The notes under the pieces are model-generated. The model ran no database searches. It was not told the origin of the DNA and saw only the letters and a program-made list of their open reading frames with translations. 38,102 nucleotides of DNA from Desulfuromonas sp. (GTDB lineage Bacteria; Desulfobacterota; Desulfuromonadia; Desulfuromonadales; Geopsychrobacteraceae), in assembly GCA_002868865.1 (NCBI GenBank), contig PKUC01000017.1, positions 1 through 38,102 on the forward strand, given 5' to 3'. Of this stretch, positions 9,423-18,147 are shown in pieces. How positions within the stretch are numbered: the stretch's first letter is position 1; every line of letters starts with the position of its first letter. The translations under genes were made by a program, and so were the position numbers.

Positions 9423-9450
9423 TTGTTTTCAGAGACGCCGGTGGTATAAT
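9423..9450 (+). promoter_or_regulatory. Sigma-70-like promoter for the 9497 gene
   Basis: A perfect -10 TATAAT (9445-9450) is preceded at 16 nt by TTGTTT (9423-9428). The start codon lies 46 bases downstream. Confidence 0.6.
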
Positions 9451-9496
9451 TCTGCCAGACAACACCTACTGAGCCTCCCTGCGAAAGGAATACTCC

Positions 9497-9919
9497 ATGA
9501 ACAAAAACGATCAGGAGCAGACACCTTCAACCTCTGAGAAACTGTGGAAAGCAACACGCCACACCTTCAGCGCCGCAACCTTCAAGGCAAATCAGTACAA
9601 GCAGGTCGTACAAAAAAAAATCGACCTCGGCGCCGTTCACCGCAAGATCGACCATCTCCACTCGGAACTCGGCAAACAGATCGATGATTGCAGAGCCGCG
9701 GGGCACAGTCAAATTCTTGAGCGGGACGATGTGGTGCAGATTCTCCATAAGTTGGACAGCCTGAAAAAAGCGGCCGCCCTGCTCGAGGAAGAAATCGAAT
9801 CGATCCGCACCGAACTGCCCCCCGAAGATCAGGACAGCGCTGAACAGGCTGAAGACATCGAGCCCGAAACCGAGACCGAGACCGACGAACAAAAGCGCAC
9901 AGATAGAGAATCCGAATAA
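9497..9919 (+). CDS. Small charged coiled-coil protein, function unknown
   Basis: This is a 140-residue soluble protein without signal peptide or membrane segment. The first 50 residues are basic and polar. Residues about 55-110 are helical with heptad-like spacing of Leu and Ile (HRKIDHLHSELGKQI, then LHKLDSLKKAAALLEEEI), which suggests a coiled coil. The last 30 residues are almost wholly acidic (runs of Glu, Asp and Thr). I do not recognise a family with a known role. It has a clear promoter and an AAAGGA ribosome-binding site, and it converges on the TPR-peptidase gene. Confidence 0.8.
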   Translation: MNKNDQEQTPSTSEKLWKATRHTFSAATFKANQYKQVVQKKIDLGAVHRKIDHLHSELGKQIDDCRAAGHSQILERDDVVQILHKLDSLKKAAALLEEEIESIRTELPPEDQDSAEQAEDIEPETETETDEQKRTDRESE

Positions 9920-9941
9920 GCGGTCATACCGGCACAAACGA

Positions 9942-11195
9942 CTACTGTGGCAACTGATCTTTCCAGTTCTGCGCGAGGCTCTCATAGTCCACGGCATAGA
10001 CGCCTACGGTCTGATCGATCGCCGGGCCGAGGGCCACGCCTGTCCCTAAGGTCGTTAACAGGTCGCGCAGCTGAAACCAGCCGAACTCGTCCAGCAGATA
10101 ACGGACAAACGAATAGCTCTGCAAATAGGCGATCTTCACCCGTGACCCACTGAATTTACGGTTGAGATCTTCCAGCTCAGCCCAGGCGAACAGCTCACCC
10201 CGGACAGAGAACTCCGCCAGGATTTCTATAGACGGGGTCCTGTGTTGGGCCGCCGCAACCTCAGCCAAGCCTTCACTCAACCAGAACGGCAGATGCGTCC
10301 CGGCCAGTTCGTGGGCGACCACGTGCATATACTCATGGAACAGCAACCCCTTCACCCGCGTATCGACCGAAGTTAAGCCCCCTGCAGGCAAACGTATTTT
10401 ACCGTCGTACAACCCCGATACCCAGTCAGGGGAACCCGTCAGTCCGTCAAAGTCCTTATCCGCATAGATCAGAACCGGAACCTGTCGCTGCGGATAATGA
10501 TCCAGCTGGTAACCGACCCAGTTGTATGCATCTTCCAGCACTTCAAGAATATCGTTGCTGAGTTCCGTAGATACCTGCCCGTCGTAACTGAGAACAAAAT
10601 GTCCTCCGTAGCCCTTCTCCATCTGGCTCTCAACGGCGAGTTCCTGCCGAGCCTTCTCGAGGTGGCCTGCAATCAGCTGATTCTGTGAGTCAAGCTGCAG
10701 CGCGCGCTCCCACACCTCAATCGCCTCACGGACACGATCGGTACGGTCATACAAACGACCGAGCAACCAGAGGACCTGAGGCTCATCACCGTTCATCGCC
10801 CAGGCTTCGTTCAGTTCTGCTTCGGCATAGAGATAATCGTTGTTCCCCAGCAATGCCACACCACGATTTAACCAGAGGCGACTCTCCTGACCGTCATACT
10901 GCTTGCCACGGTCCAGAACCTCTGCAGCCTGCTGAAAATCCTTTTGCTGAATCAACTGCTTCCCCAGCAGAAGGTGGGCCTGCCCGAGGTTGTAGAGGAG
11001 CACCTCAGATCTGGGCTGGATCTCCAGAGCCTGCTTTAGAAGTTCAAGCGCCGCGGGATACTCGCCCTGCTGCATCTTTTCAACAGCCCTCTGGTTCAAC
11101 ACATAAGATGGGCGCTCCGCCGCAATCGCAATACCACCACTCGAGCAACAGAGCCAGCACAGCAAAACGGCACAGAAAGCAACAGAATTTTGCAT
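9942..11195 (-). CDS. TPR-repeat protein with MA-like gluzincin metallopeptidase domain
   Basis: The protein has 417 residues. A signal peptide (about 1-25) is followed by four or so tetratricopeptide repeats (about 30-185) and a peptidase-MA-like domain (about 200-417). The zinc site reads HEYMH (H287, E288, H291) with the third ligand in WLSEGLAE (E308), 17 residues later, which is the gluzincin arrangement. It is likely an exported or periplasmic protease. The start ATG follows AAGGG. It is the last gene of the pepN operon, 8 bases after the EI24-like gene. The substrate is unknown. Confidence 0.88.
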   Translation of the reverse strand: MQNSVAFCAVLLCWLCCSSGGIAIAAERPSYVLNQRAVEKMQQGEYPAALELLKQALEIQPRSEVLLYNLGQAHLLLGKQLIQQKDFQQAAEVLDRGKQYDGQESRLWLNRGVALLGNNDYLYAEAELNEAWAMNGDEPQVLWLLGRLYDRTDRVREAIEVWERALQLDSQNQLIAGHLEKARQELAVESQMEKGYGGHFVLSYDGQVSTELSNDILEVLEDAYNWVGYQLDHYPQRQVPVLIYADKDFDGLTGSPDWVSGLYDGKIRLPAGGLTSVDTRVKGLLFHEYMHVVAHELAGTHLPFWLSEGLAEVAAAQHRTPSIEILAEFSVRGELFAWAELEDLNRKFSGSRVKIAYLQSYSFVRYLLDEFGWFQLRDLLTTLGTGVALGPAIDQTVGVYAVDYESLAQNWKDQLPQ

Positions 11196-11203
11196 AGCAG
11201 CCC

Positions 11204-11980
11204 TTAAGATTCTACAGGAAAGTCACACCAGAGCAGGGTCGCACCCACCACCGCCAGCGGAATGCAGAAAAACTGCAACAGCGGGATCGCCAGCAAACAG
11301 AACACACCGCAGCCGAAACCGAGCATCAACACGGGCCGCTTGAACACATAACCCTGCTGACCACTGAAGGCCATCTGCTTGCGCATCAACACAAACGCAA
11401 GATATTCCACAACCAGAAAAAACAGGGTAAACAGGGGCGCGGCAACAGCATAAACCGGCGGTCCGAAAGCAGGCATCAAATTGACCATAAACAGAGCGAT
11501 CATCCCGCCGATAAAAAACACCTGTTTCTTCAACTCGACACCGATCGCGTGACGGGCATCGGACCAGAACCGCGTAAAAGAAAAGGGCTGATCGGACGTC
11601 ATCCCCGTCACCAACTCCTCGACCCGCTCGGAGAGGATTTCATTAAATGGAGACGCCAGCAAATTGCCCACCACGGTAAAGGAGAAGAACACCAGTACCG
11701 CCGTCAACAAAAAGGCAACTATCCACACCAGATAATTCAGCAGGATCCAGTACCACGCCTCTCCACCCGGCAGATATCGATCCAACAGGCCGTCGAAGAG
11801 ATCGATCCCGAAATAGACCCCCAGCGAAAAGATCAGTAGGTTGATGGCAAACGGAACAGCGAGATACTTCAGCAGGCCAGGTCGGGTGAGTAAAAACCGA
11901 GCAGCCCGGAATGGATAGGCAAAACCACGACCGAAGCTGGCGATCGGCTGGACCGTCACCGATCCGACACACTCGATCAT
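11204..11980 (-). CDS. EI24/CysZ-like integral membrane protein
   Basis: The protein has 258 residues. After PIASFGRGFAYPFRAARFL it contains hydrophobic stretches at about 38-58, 80-110, 150-200 and 220-250. This is the layout of the EI24 domain family, which includes the sulfate permease CysZ. The substrate cannot be deduced; no sulfate-assimilation gene is adjacent. The start codon overlaps the stop of the upstream epimerase gene in an ATGA, with an ideal AAGGAGG before it, so translation is coupled. Confidence 0.8.
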   Translation of the reverse strand: MIECVGSVTVQPIASFGRGFAYPFRAARFLLTRPGLLKYLAVPFAINLLIFSLGVYFGIDLFDGLLDRYLPGGEAWYWILLNYLVWIVAFLLTAVLVFFSFTVVGNLLASPFNEILSERVEELVTGMTSDQPFSFTRFWSDARHAIGVELKKQVFFIGGMIALFMVNLMPAFGPPVYAVAAPLFTLFFLVVEYLAFVLMRKQMAFSGQQGYVFKRPVLMLGFGCGVFCLLAIPLLQFFCIPLAVVGATLLWCDFPVES

Positions 11981-12867
11981 AATTCCTCCTTGGAGACCTT
12001 CAGTCCCTCTTGCAGGGTCGGATACTGCAACACGACCTCCAGCCTCTTCAGCAGACGGCTGTTATCCATGCGCCGCGATTCCTTTAAGTAAGACAGCATC
12101 AGCGGATTCATCTCCCGCTCCGCCTCGGCCATGCTGATCTGACGAGGACGCGGCAGATCGTACAGATCGGCTACGGCGGTAAAATAGTCGGTCATGGTAC
12201 TCTGCTGCCCGTCGCAGACATTAAACAGCTCCCCGTCTATGCCCTTTTCCATCGCCGCCAGACAGACCTGCACCAGATCGAAGGCGTGAATCCGGTTGGT
12301 ATAACCACCTTCGCCCGGTAACAACACCGGGTGCCCCTGCATAATGCGCGACACCGGCAGACGTCCCGGCCCGTAGATCCCTGTCACCCGCAGAATCACC
12401 AGCTCAAAACCGAGCTCGTCGGCCTTCTCGCGCAGCTGCTGCTCCGCGCTGGCCCGCCGCTGCGCCCGCGCTGTCTGCGGGTTGATCGGCGTTTCCTCGG
12501 TCACCACATCGCCACCGCAATCACCGTAGACACCGCTGGTACTGATATAGACCATCTTGGACGGGCAGTTCTGCGACGACAGTCTGCGACAGAGGTTCAG
12601 AGTGCGGTAGCAGCTTTTCCCCCCACCCTGCGGCGGCATAAAGTGGAACACCTGCTGGCCCTGCACATCGAGATCAGGGGTATCCTCCTGATAGTCAAAA
12701 TTTCCGATAACCGGATCGAATCCCAACGTGGCAAGCGCGGCCGCGCTCTCTTCATTTCTGGCTGTCACCTGCACCCGACAGCCCCGTTCCAGTAGAAGCT
12801 GACCGACCCGACGACCGATATCGCCACAACCGACGATGGTAATCCCAGCACCTATTTCATTTTCCAT
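11977..12867 (-). CDS. NAD(P)-dependent epimerase/dehydratase-like protein (YeeZ-like SDR)
   Basis: The protein has 296 residues with an N-terminal Rossmann motif (ITIVGCGDIGRRVGQLL, about 9-25). A strand-end segment YISTSGVYG (about 107-115) follows, and then a LRVTGIYGPGR element typical of extended short-chain dehydrogenases. The canonical catalytic YxxxK is not obvious, as in the YeeZ/YbjT-like atypical SDRs. The substrate is unknown. It sits 16 bases after pepN and overlaps the EI24-like gene by 4 bases, within one operon. Confidence 0.82.
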   Translation of the reverse strand: MENEIGAGITIVGCGDIGRRVGQLLLERGCRVQVTARNEESAAALATLGFDPVIGNFDYQEDTPDLDVQGQQVFHFMPPQGGGKSCYRTLNLCRRLSSQNCPSKMVYISTSGVYGDCGGDVVTEETPINPQTARAQRRASAEQQLREKADELGFELVILRVTGIYGPGRLPVSRIMQGHPVLLPGEGGYTNRIHAFDLVQVCLAAMEKGIDGELFNVCDGQQSTMTDYFTAVADLYDLPRPRQISMAEAEREMNPLMLSYLKESRRMDNSRLLKRLEVVLQYPTLQEGLKVSKEEL

Positions 12868-12883
12868 AAACTAGAGTTCCTCC

Positions 12884-15529
12884 CTATGCCAGACTCTTAC
12901 TGACAATCTCGTAGAGATCCCGCGACAGCTTTTCGGCCTGCATCCGTTCCAGCTGTTCTTTCATCAGTTGGCGCCGCTGCGGTTCCATCCGTCTCCAGCG
13001 CAAAAACGGGCTGGCCAGACGAGCGGCAATCTGGGGATTTTTGGCGTCGAGCAAGAGAATTTGATCGGCCAGCAGCCGGTAGCCGCCGCCAGCGATACTG
13101 TGAAACCCGGCCAGGTTTCCGGCAGCGAAGGCCCCGAGCAGCGAGCGGACCCGGTTGGGGTTTTCCAGAGTGAAGGCCGGGTGGCGCATCAGTTCGCAGA
13201 CCTCATGCAGCACCGACTCACGATGCGCCAGCGCCTGCAAGCTGAACCATTTGTCGATCACCAGCGGATGCGCCCGCCAACGCTGATAAAAATCATCAAG
13301 AACCGTATCGCGATCTTGGTAGTCACCACCAACCAGTGCCGCAAAAGCCGCCAATCGGTCGGTCATATTATCGGCGGTCCGATACTGTTGAAGGCAGATC
13401 TCATCGATTTCTGGATCATTGAGCAGCATCAAGCTGTGCAGGCAGAACCCAGTAAGGCTGCGCTGACCGATCTGATGCGAATCCAAAACATAGGGTTGAT
13501 CGCTGCGCGCTTGGCGGTAACGCTCCAGCAGCAGTTCGCGATTCTGCTGTGCCAGCTCTTTGCGGGCTCGGTTGCGAACCGCGCGGATCGCCGCCGGGTC
13601 GATCTCATCCATCTGTTCGGCCAGATAGAGTTCTCCGGGCAGGGTCAACATCTGACTGAGCAGACTGGGATCGGCATCACGATCGGCCAACGCTTTTGTC
13701 CAGGCATCAACAAACGGCGCGCTTAACCGCACATCTGCGCCGTGCGCCCAGTCAGTGAGCATGCGGCGCAATTCCTGTCCGGCGAGCACCTGCCCCGCCT
13801 CCCAGCGGTTGAAGGCGTCGCTGTCGTGCGCCAAGCGGAAAGCGAGCGTCTGCGCATCGTCATCAGTCTCCAACCAGACCGGCGCGGAAAAACCGCGCAG
13901 CGCTGAGAGAACCGACGGCTGATCAATATCAACAAAGGTGAAGCTCTGCTGTTCTGCGGTCAATTCGAGAACGCGCTGACAGCCTCCAGGCACGGGCTCT
14001 CCGGCCAGGGTCAGCGGCAATTCGCGCCCCTGCGGGTCGAGCAGACCGATGGCAACCGGAATGTGGAACGGCTGTTTTTGAGCCTGACCCGGTGTCACGG
14101 GGCAGCTCTGCGTCAAATGGAGGGTCAGGGTTTGACCGGCAGCGTCATATTCCTGAACAATCTTCACCCGCGGCGTTCCGGCCTGCTCGTACCAGCGCTG
14201 GAACTGGCTCAAGTCGCGACCACTGACGTCAGCGAGGGCCTGCATAAAATCATCGGTGGTGACAGCCTGTCCGTCGTGACGTTTCAGGTAGAGTTGTACG
14301 CCCTTGATAAACGTGTCCCGGCCGAGCAGGGTCTGCAGCATGCGGATGACCTCAGCCCCCTTGTTGTAGATCGTCACCGTATAGAAGTTATTGATTTCGA
14401 CATAGGATGCCGGCCGGACGGGATGGGCCATCGGACCGGCGTCCTCGGGAAACTGGCTCTGCCGCAGAATGCGGACGTCGTCAATCCGCTTGACGGCGCG
14501 CGAGTTGAGATCGCTGGAAAATTCCTGATCACGGAATACGGTCAGACCCTCTTTGAGGCTGAGCTGAAACCAGTCACGACAGGTAACCCGGTTGCCGGTC
14601 CAGTTGTGGAAGTATTCGTGACCAATGACCGATTCGACCCCCATAAAATCATCATCGGTGGCCGTCTCCGGGTGGGCGAGAACATACTTGGAATTGAAAA
14701 CATTCAGCCCCTTGTTCTCCATCGCCCCCATGTTGAAGTCATCGACAGCCACGATCATGTAACGGTCGAGGTCATACTCAAGGCCATAGGTCTCTTCATC
14801 CCAACGCATCGACTTCTGCAACGACACCATGGCGTGATCGCAATAATCGCGATTACGTTTTTCAACATAGATCTGCAGCAGTACCTCCCGTCCAGACGCG
14901 GTCGTATAGTAATCCTCGATACAGACCAGGTCACCGGCCACCAACGCAAACAGATAACTCGGTTTCGGAAAGGGGTCCTCCCAAACGGCGTAGTGACGGC
15001 CATCGTCTAGATCGCCCTGCTCCAACAGATTTCCGTTGGAGAGCAGAACCGGGCATTCCCCCTTGTCGGCCACGATCCTCGTCCGGAAAAGTGCCATCAC
15101 ATCGGGACGATCAGGGTAGTAGGTGATCTTGCGGAACCCCTGCGCTTCGCACTGTGTACAGTAGTTACCACTCGAACGATACAGCCCTTCGAGAGAGGTG
15201 TTCTGCTCCGGAGCAATACGGGTGGTCACCTCAAGGACAAACGCGGCCGGCAGTTGATCAATGACCAGCTGTTCTTCATCGATCCGATAAGCCTCAACAG
15301 GCAGTTCCTGCCCGTTCAGCAGCAACCGTTCGAGAACCAGTTCGCGTCCATAAAGAACGAGCGGTTCTGACTCGGCAACAGCAGGAGTGCGTGCCATCTC
15401 CATACGCGCATCAACCAGGGTCTCACCTCCCGCCAGATCGATGTTGAGCTCAACGGAACTGACTCGATAGGCCGGGGGACAATAGTCACGCAGATAAATA
15501 GTTTGAGGTGATGTCTGATTATAAGTCAC
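12884..15529 (-). CDS. pepN: Aminopeptidase N (M1 family)
   Basis: This cytoplasmic zinc aminopeptidase trims N-terminal residues from peptides. The 881-residue length matches gamma/delta-type PepN. The exopeptidase motif GAMEN is at 268-272. The zinc site is HEYFH (H304, H308) with the third ligand E327 in LKEGLTVF. The C-terminal helical domain is complete. The start is a GTG at 15527-15529; an in-frame TGA lies just upstream, so no longer start exists, and the ribosome-binding site is weak (AAGGA 12 nt away). It leads the operon with the epimerase, EI24-like and TPR-peptidase genes. Confidence 0.97.
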   Translation of the reverse strand: MTYNQTSPQTIYLRDYCPPAYRVSSVELNIDLAGGETLVDARMEMARTPAVAESEPLVLYGRELVLERLLLNGQELPVEAYRIDEEQLVIDQLPAAFVLEVTTRIAPEQNTSLEGLYRSSGNYCTQCEAQGFRKITYYPDRPDVMALFRTRIVADKGECPVLLSNGNLLEQGDLDDGRHYAVWEDPFPKPSYLFALVAGDLVCIEDYYTTASGREVLLQIYVEKRNRDYCDHAMVSLQKSMRWDEETYGLEYDLDRYMIVAVDDFNMGAMENKGLNVFNSKYVLAHPETATDDDFMGVESVIGHEYFHNWTGNRVTCRDWFQLSLKEGLTVFRDQEFSSDLNSRAVKRIDDVRILRQSQFPEDAGPMAHPVRPASYVEINNFYTVTIYNKGAEVIRMLQTLLGRDTFIKGVQLYLKRHDGQAVTTDDFMQALADVSGRDLSQFQRWYEQAGTPRVKIVQEYDAAGQTLTLHLTQSCPVTPGQAQKQPFHIPVAIGLLDPQGRELPLTLAGEPVPGGCQRVLELTAEQQSFTFVDIDQPSVLSALRGFSAPVWLETDDDAQTLAFRLAHDSDAFNRWEAGQVLAGQELRRMLTDWAHGADVRLSAPFVDAWTKALADRDADPSLLSQMLTLPGELYLAEQMDEIDPAAIRAVRNRARKELAQQNRELLLERYRQARSDQPYVLDSHQIGQRSLTGFCLHSLMLLNDPEIDEICLQQYRTADNMTDRLAAFAALVGGDYQDRDTVLDDFYQRWRAHPLVIDKWFSLQALAHRESVLHEVCELMRHPAFTLENPNRVRSLLGAFAAGNLAGFHSIAGGGYRLLADQILLLDAKNPQIAARLASPFLRWRRMEPQRRQLMKEQLERMQAEKLSRDLYEIVSKSLA

Positions 15530-15862
15530 GGGAGTTCAAAATCCTTCGTAAAAAGTTGGCAATACACATCGCCATAACAGTTTGTAAACAGGACGCTTTT
15601 AAGCTCGTCAGGATAACACTCTTCGCCCACACGGAAAAGGCCGAAACAGCGACACAGATCCCCTCCCACGTTCCACGAGAAGCGACAGCCCTTTCTGAGA
15701 TAAAAATAATCTTCTAAAAACAATCAAAAAACTAGGGAACTTAGGATTCCCTCCCCGAAAAAACAGAAAAAATATCTATAAATCAGTCCCATAGAGAAAA
15801 GCGCCTGTTAGAATTGATAACCAGAACTTAATAAACCTTCGACTGGCAGAGGAGGAGACAAA
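15530..15862. other. Intergenic region between pepN and the PEP-CTERM gene
   Basis: These 333 bases form a divergent promoter region. No convincing gene is present. I looked for a GEMM c-di-GMP riboswitch and a sigma-54 promoter (common partners of PEP-CTERM genes) and saw neither. One small hairpin, GGGAA with TTCCC (15735-15751), is visible. Confidence 0.5.
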
Positions 15863-16459
15863 ATGATGCGTAGCATACTCTTCACAACTGTACTGTTGGC
15901 TTTCGTAGCTGTCGGCAGCGCCTTTGCTATTCCATGCGGGATCGGTGGGGTAACAGGGGCTGTCGACTGTCAAGATGGCCTTCTCGGCAGCAACAACGAC
16001 TTTCCCGCCCCAGATGTAGTCAACGCGCAAACCTTCTTTACCTTCACCGACTGGGAGTATCTGCAGAAGGTCGAGGCTCCAGATGGTGACGGCGGTACCG
16101 CAGTCACCGAAACCAACCTTGACTATGGTTGGACGGTTACTCCCGATGGCGGCTGGGCGACATCGAGTGGTACGTGGGCATTTTCTACAGACGTCTGGAA
16201 CGATTTCAACGACGTGATGATCGTCCTCAAAGACGGCAATATCGACAATGTCTACTTCTCCGGCTACCTGCTCAGCAGCTTCATTCAACCGACGGCCGGA
16301 CTATGGAACACCGGTGGACGTGATATCTCCCACTTGACCCTCTACGCCCGCGGCGGTGACGAACCACCACCGATCCCCGAGCCGGGAACAATCTTTCTGG
16401 TTGCTGCCGGGCTGGCTGGCATTTATGGATTCCGTCGTAAGTTAAACCCCACCGCCTGA
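15863..16459 (+). CDS. PEP-CTERM sorting-signal protein
   Basis: This is a 198-residue exported protein. A cleavable signal peptide spans about 1-22 (a hydrophobic core ending in SAFA). The middle part is acidic, low in Lys, and rich in Trp, Gly, Asp and Thr. The C-terminal sorting signal is IPEPGTIF followed by a hydrophobic helix (LVAAGLAGIYGF) and the basic end RRKL. The family is processed by exosortase/EpsH at the PEP motif and delivered to the surface or matrix. No exosortase gene is in the window. A strong GAGGAGG ribosome-binding site and a 3' terminator make it a single-gene unit. Confidence 0.9.
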   Translation: MMRSILFTTVLLAFVAVGSAFAIPCGIGGVTGAVDCQDGLLGSNNDFPAPDVVNAQTFFTFTDWEYLQKVEAPDGDGGTAVTETNLDYGWTVTPDGGWATSSGTWAFSTDVWNDFNDVMIVLKDGNIDNVYFSGYLLSSFIQPTAGLWNTGGRDISHLTLYARGGDEPPPIPEPGTIFLVAAGLAGIYGFRRKLNPTA

Positions 16460-16492
16460 AGTCACGCAAAAAGCTGACAAAAGACCTCCACA

Positions 16493-16524
16493 GGGAGGTG
16501 CCTCGCAGCAGGCACCTCCCTTTT
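16493..16524 (+). terminator. Intrinsic terminator after the PEP-CTERM gene
   Basis: GGGAGGTGCC (16493-16502) and GGCACCTCCC (16511-16520) form a perfect 10-bp stem with an 8-nt loop, followed by TTTT. Confidence 0.88.
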
Positions 16525-16625
16525 CATTAGCACCCTCCGCCGCAGGAATCAACACGCCCGCATCGGTGACAAAATCCGGCGAATATGCTATGGACTCCTT
16601 TCTCTATTTCGTTCAAGGAGCCCAC

Positions 16626-18134
16626 ATGCAGAAACTTCTGCGCCAGATCCTGACTTCAAAAGTTTACGAAGCCGCCATCGAAACCCCGCTCGAAGAAGCC
16701 AAGGGCTTATCCGCAAAGCTCGGCAACCGCATCCTCTTGAAGCGCGAAGACCTGCAGCCAATCTTCTCTTTCAAACTCCGCGGTGCCTACAATAAGATTG
16801 CCCACCTCACCGAGCAGGAAAAAAAACAGGGTGTCATCACCGCCTCTGCAGGAAACCACGCCCAGGGAGTGGCCTTTTCCGCTCGGAAGCTTGGGTTGAG
16901 TGCACTGATCGTCATGCCGGCCACAACCCCGCAGATCAAAATAGATGCCGTCTATGCTCTGGGAGGTGAGATCGTACTGCACGGCGATAACTACTCCGAG
17001 GCCGCAGAGCGCTGTCAACAGTTGACGGCCGAGACGGGGAGAATCTATATCCACCCCTTCGATGATGAACTAGTCATCGCCGGACAGGGGACCGTGGCCG
17101 ATGAGCTGCTCAGACAGAGTGCCGGCCAGTTAGACGCGGTCTTTGTTCCCGTCGGCGGCGGCGGACTGATCGCTGGGATGGCAGGGTACTTAAAAGCCCT
17201 CTGCCCGGAAATCAAGGTCATCGGCGTCGAACCCCTCGATAGCGATGCCCTGTACCGATCTCTGCAACAAAACAAACGTATCGTCCTCGACTCCGTCGGA
17301 ATCTTTGCCGATGGTGTCGCGGTCCGCCAGATCGGGCAACGCACCTTCGATCTGTGCCGCAAATATGTTGATGATATCATCCGTGTCAGCACCGACGAGC
17401 TGTGTGGTGCCATCAAATCGATCCATCAGGAAACCCGCTGTATTGTCGAACCTGCCGGTGCGCTCGCGGTGGCGGGCCTCAAACGCTATGTTCAGGACCA
17501 GGGCCTTCGCGACAAAACACTGGTCGCCATCAACTCCGGTGCCAACATGAATTTTGAGCGCCTGCGTTATGTCGCGGAGCGGACCCAGACCGGTGAAGAA
17601 AATGAATCACTGTTCGCCGTCACCATCACGGAAGCTCCCGGCGCGCTGCGACATTTCTGCGCCGACATCCTCAAAGAGACGGGGATTACCGAGTTCAGCT
17701 ACCGTCTGGCCGACCGTGAGCAGGCCCAGATCTTCGTCGGGGTCTCCTTCGGTGGCGAAAAACGCCGTGCCGCGTTTTCCAAAACACTGACCGAACAGGG
17801 ATACTGCAATATCGACCTCACCGACAACGAGCTGGCCAAAACCCACCTGCGCTACATGATCGGTGGTCGCTCACCGCAAGCAACCCAGGAAGTCCTGTAC
17901 CGTTTCTGGTTCCCCGAACGCACCGGCGCCCTGGCCCGATTTCTTGCCGACATGGGGACCAACTGGAACATTTCCCTGTTTCACTACCGCACCATCGGCG
18001 GCGAATACGGCCGGGTGCTGATCGGGCTAGAAATCCCACCCGGCGACGAAGTAAAGCTGTCTAACTTTCTCGACAATCTCGGCTACCACTTTATCGAGGC
18101 AACGAACGACCCTGCGTACCGATTGTTTCTATAG
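16626..18134 (+). CDS. ilvA: Threonine dehydratase, biosynthetic type
   Basis: This PLP enzyme deaminates threonine to 2-oxobutanoate, the first step of isoleucine synthesis. The protein has 502 residues from the chosen start, close to E. coli IlvA (514). The Schiff-base lysine lies in FSFKLRGAYN (K50). The phosphate-binding glycine loop is PVGGGGLIAG. The C-terminal third contains the two ACT-like regulatory repeats (ALFAVTITEAPGAL and RFWFPERTGAL type segments), so isoleucine feedback control is expected. I chose the ATG at 16626, preceded by AAGGAG, over the upstream in-frame ATG at 16566. It converges on the selenoprotein gene with only 13 bases between the stops. Confidence 0.95.
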   Translation: MQKLLRQILTSKVYEAAIETPLEEAKGLSAKLGNRILLKREDLQPIFSFKLRGAYNKIAHLTEQEKKQGVITASAGNHAQGVAFSARKLGLSALIVMPATTPQIKIDAVYALGGEIVLHGDNYSEAAERCQQLTAETGRIYIHPFDDELVIAGQGTVADELLRQSAGQLDAVFVPVGGGGLIAGMAGYLKALCPEIKVIGVEPLDSDALYRSLQQNKRIVLDSVGIFADGVAVRQIGQRTFDLCRKYVDDIIRVSTDELCGAIKSIHQETRCIVEPAGALAVAGLKRYVQDQGLRDKTLVAINSGANMNFERLRYVAERTQTGEENESLFAVTITEAPGALRHFCADILKETGITEFSYRLADREQAQIFVGVSFGGEKRRAAFSKTLTEQGYCNIDLTDNELAKTHLRYMIGGRSPQATQEVLYRFWFPERTGALARFLADMGTNWNISLFHYRTIGGEYGRVLIGLEIPPGDEVKLSNFLDNLGYHFIEATNDPAYRLFL

Positions 18135-18147
18135 ATCGGACAAGTCC

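Noticed and set aside
15508-15723. Overlapping open frames on both strands upstream of pepN
   Set aside because: No ribosome-binding site, no recognisable protein pattern, and they overlap the pepN start.
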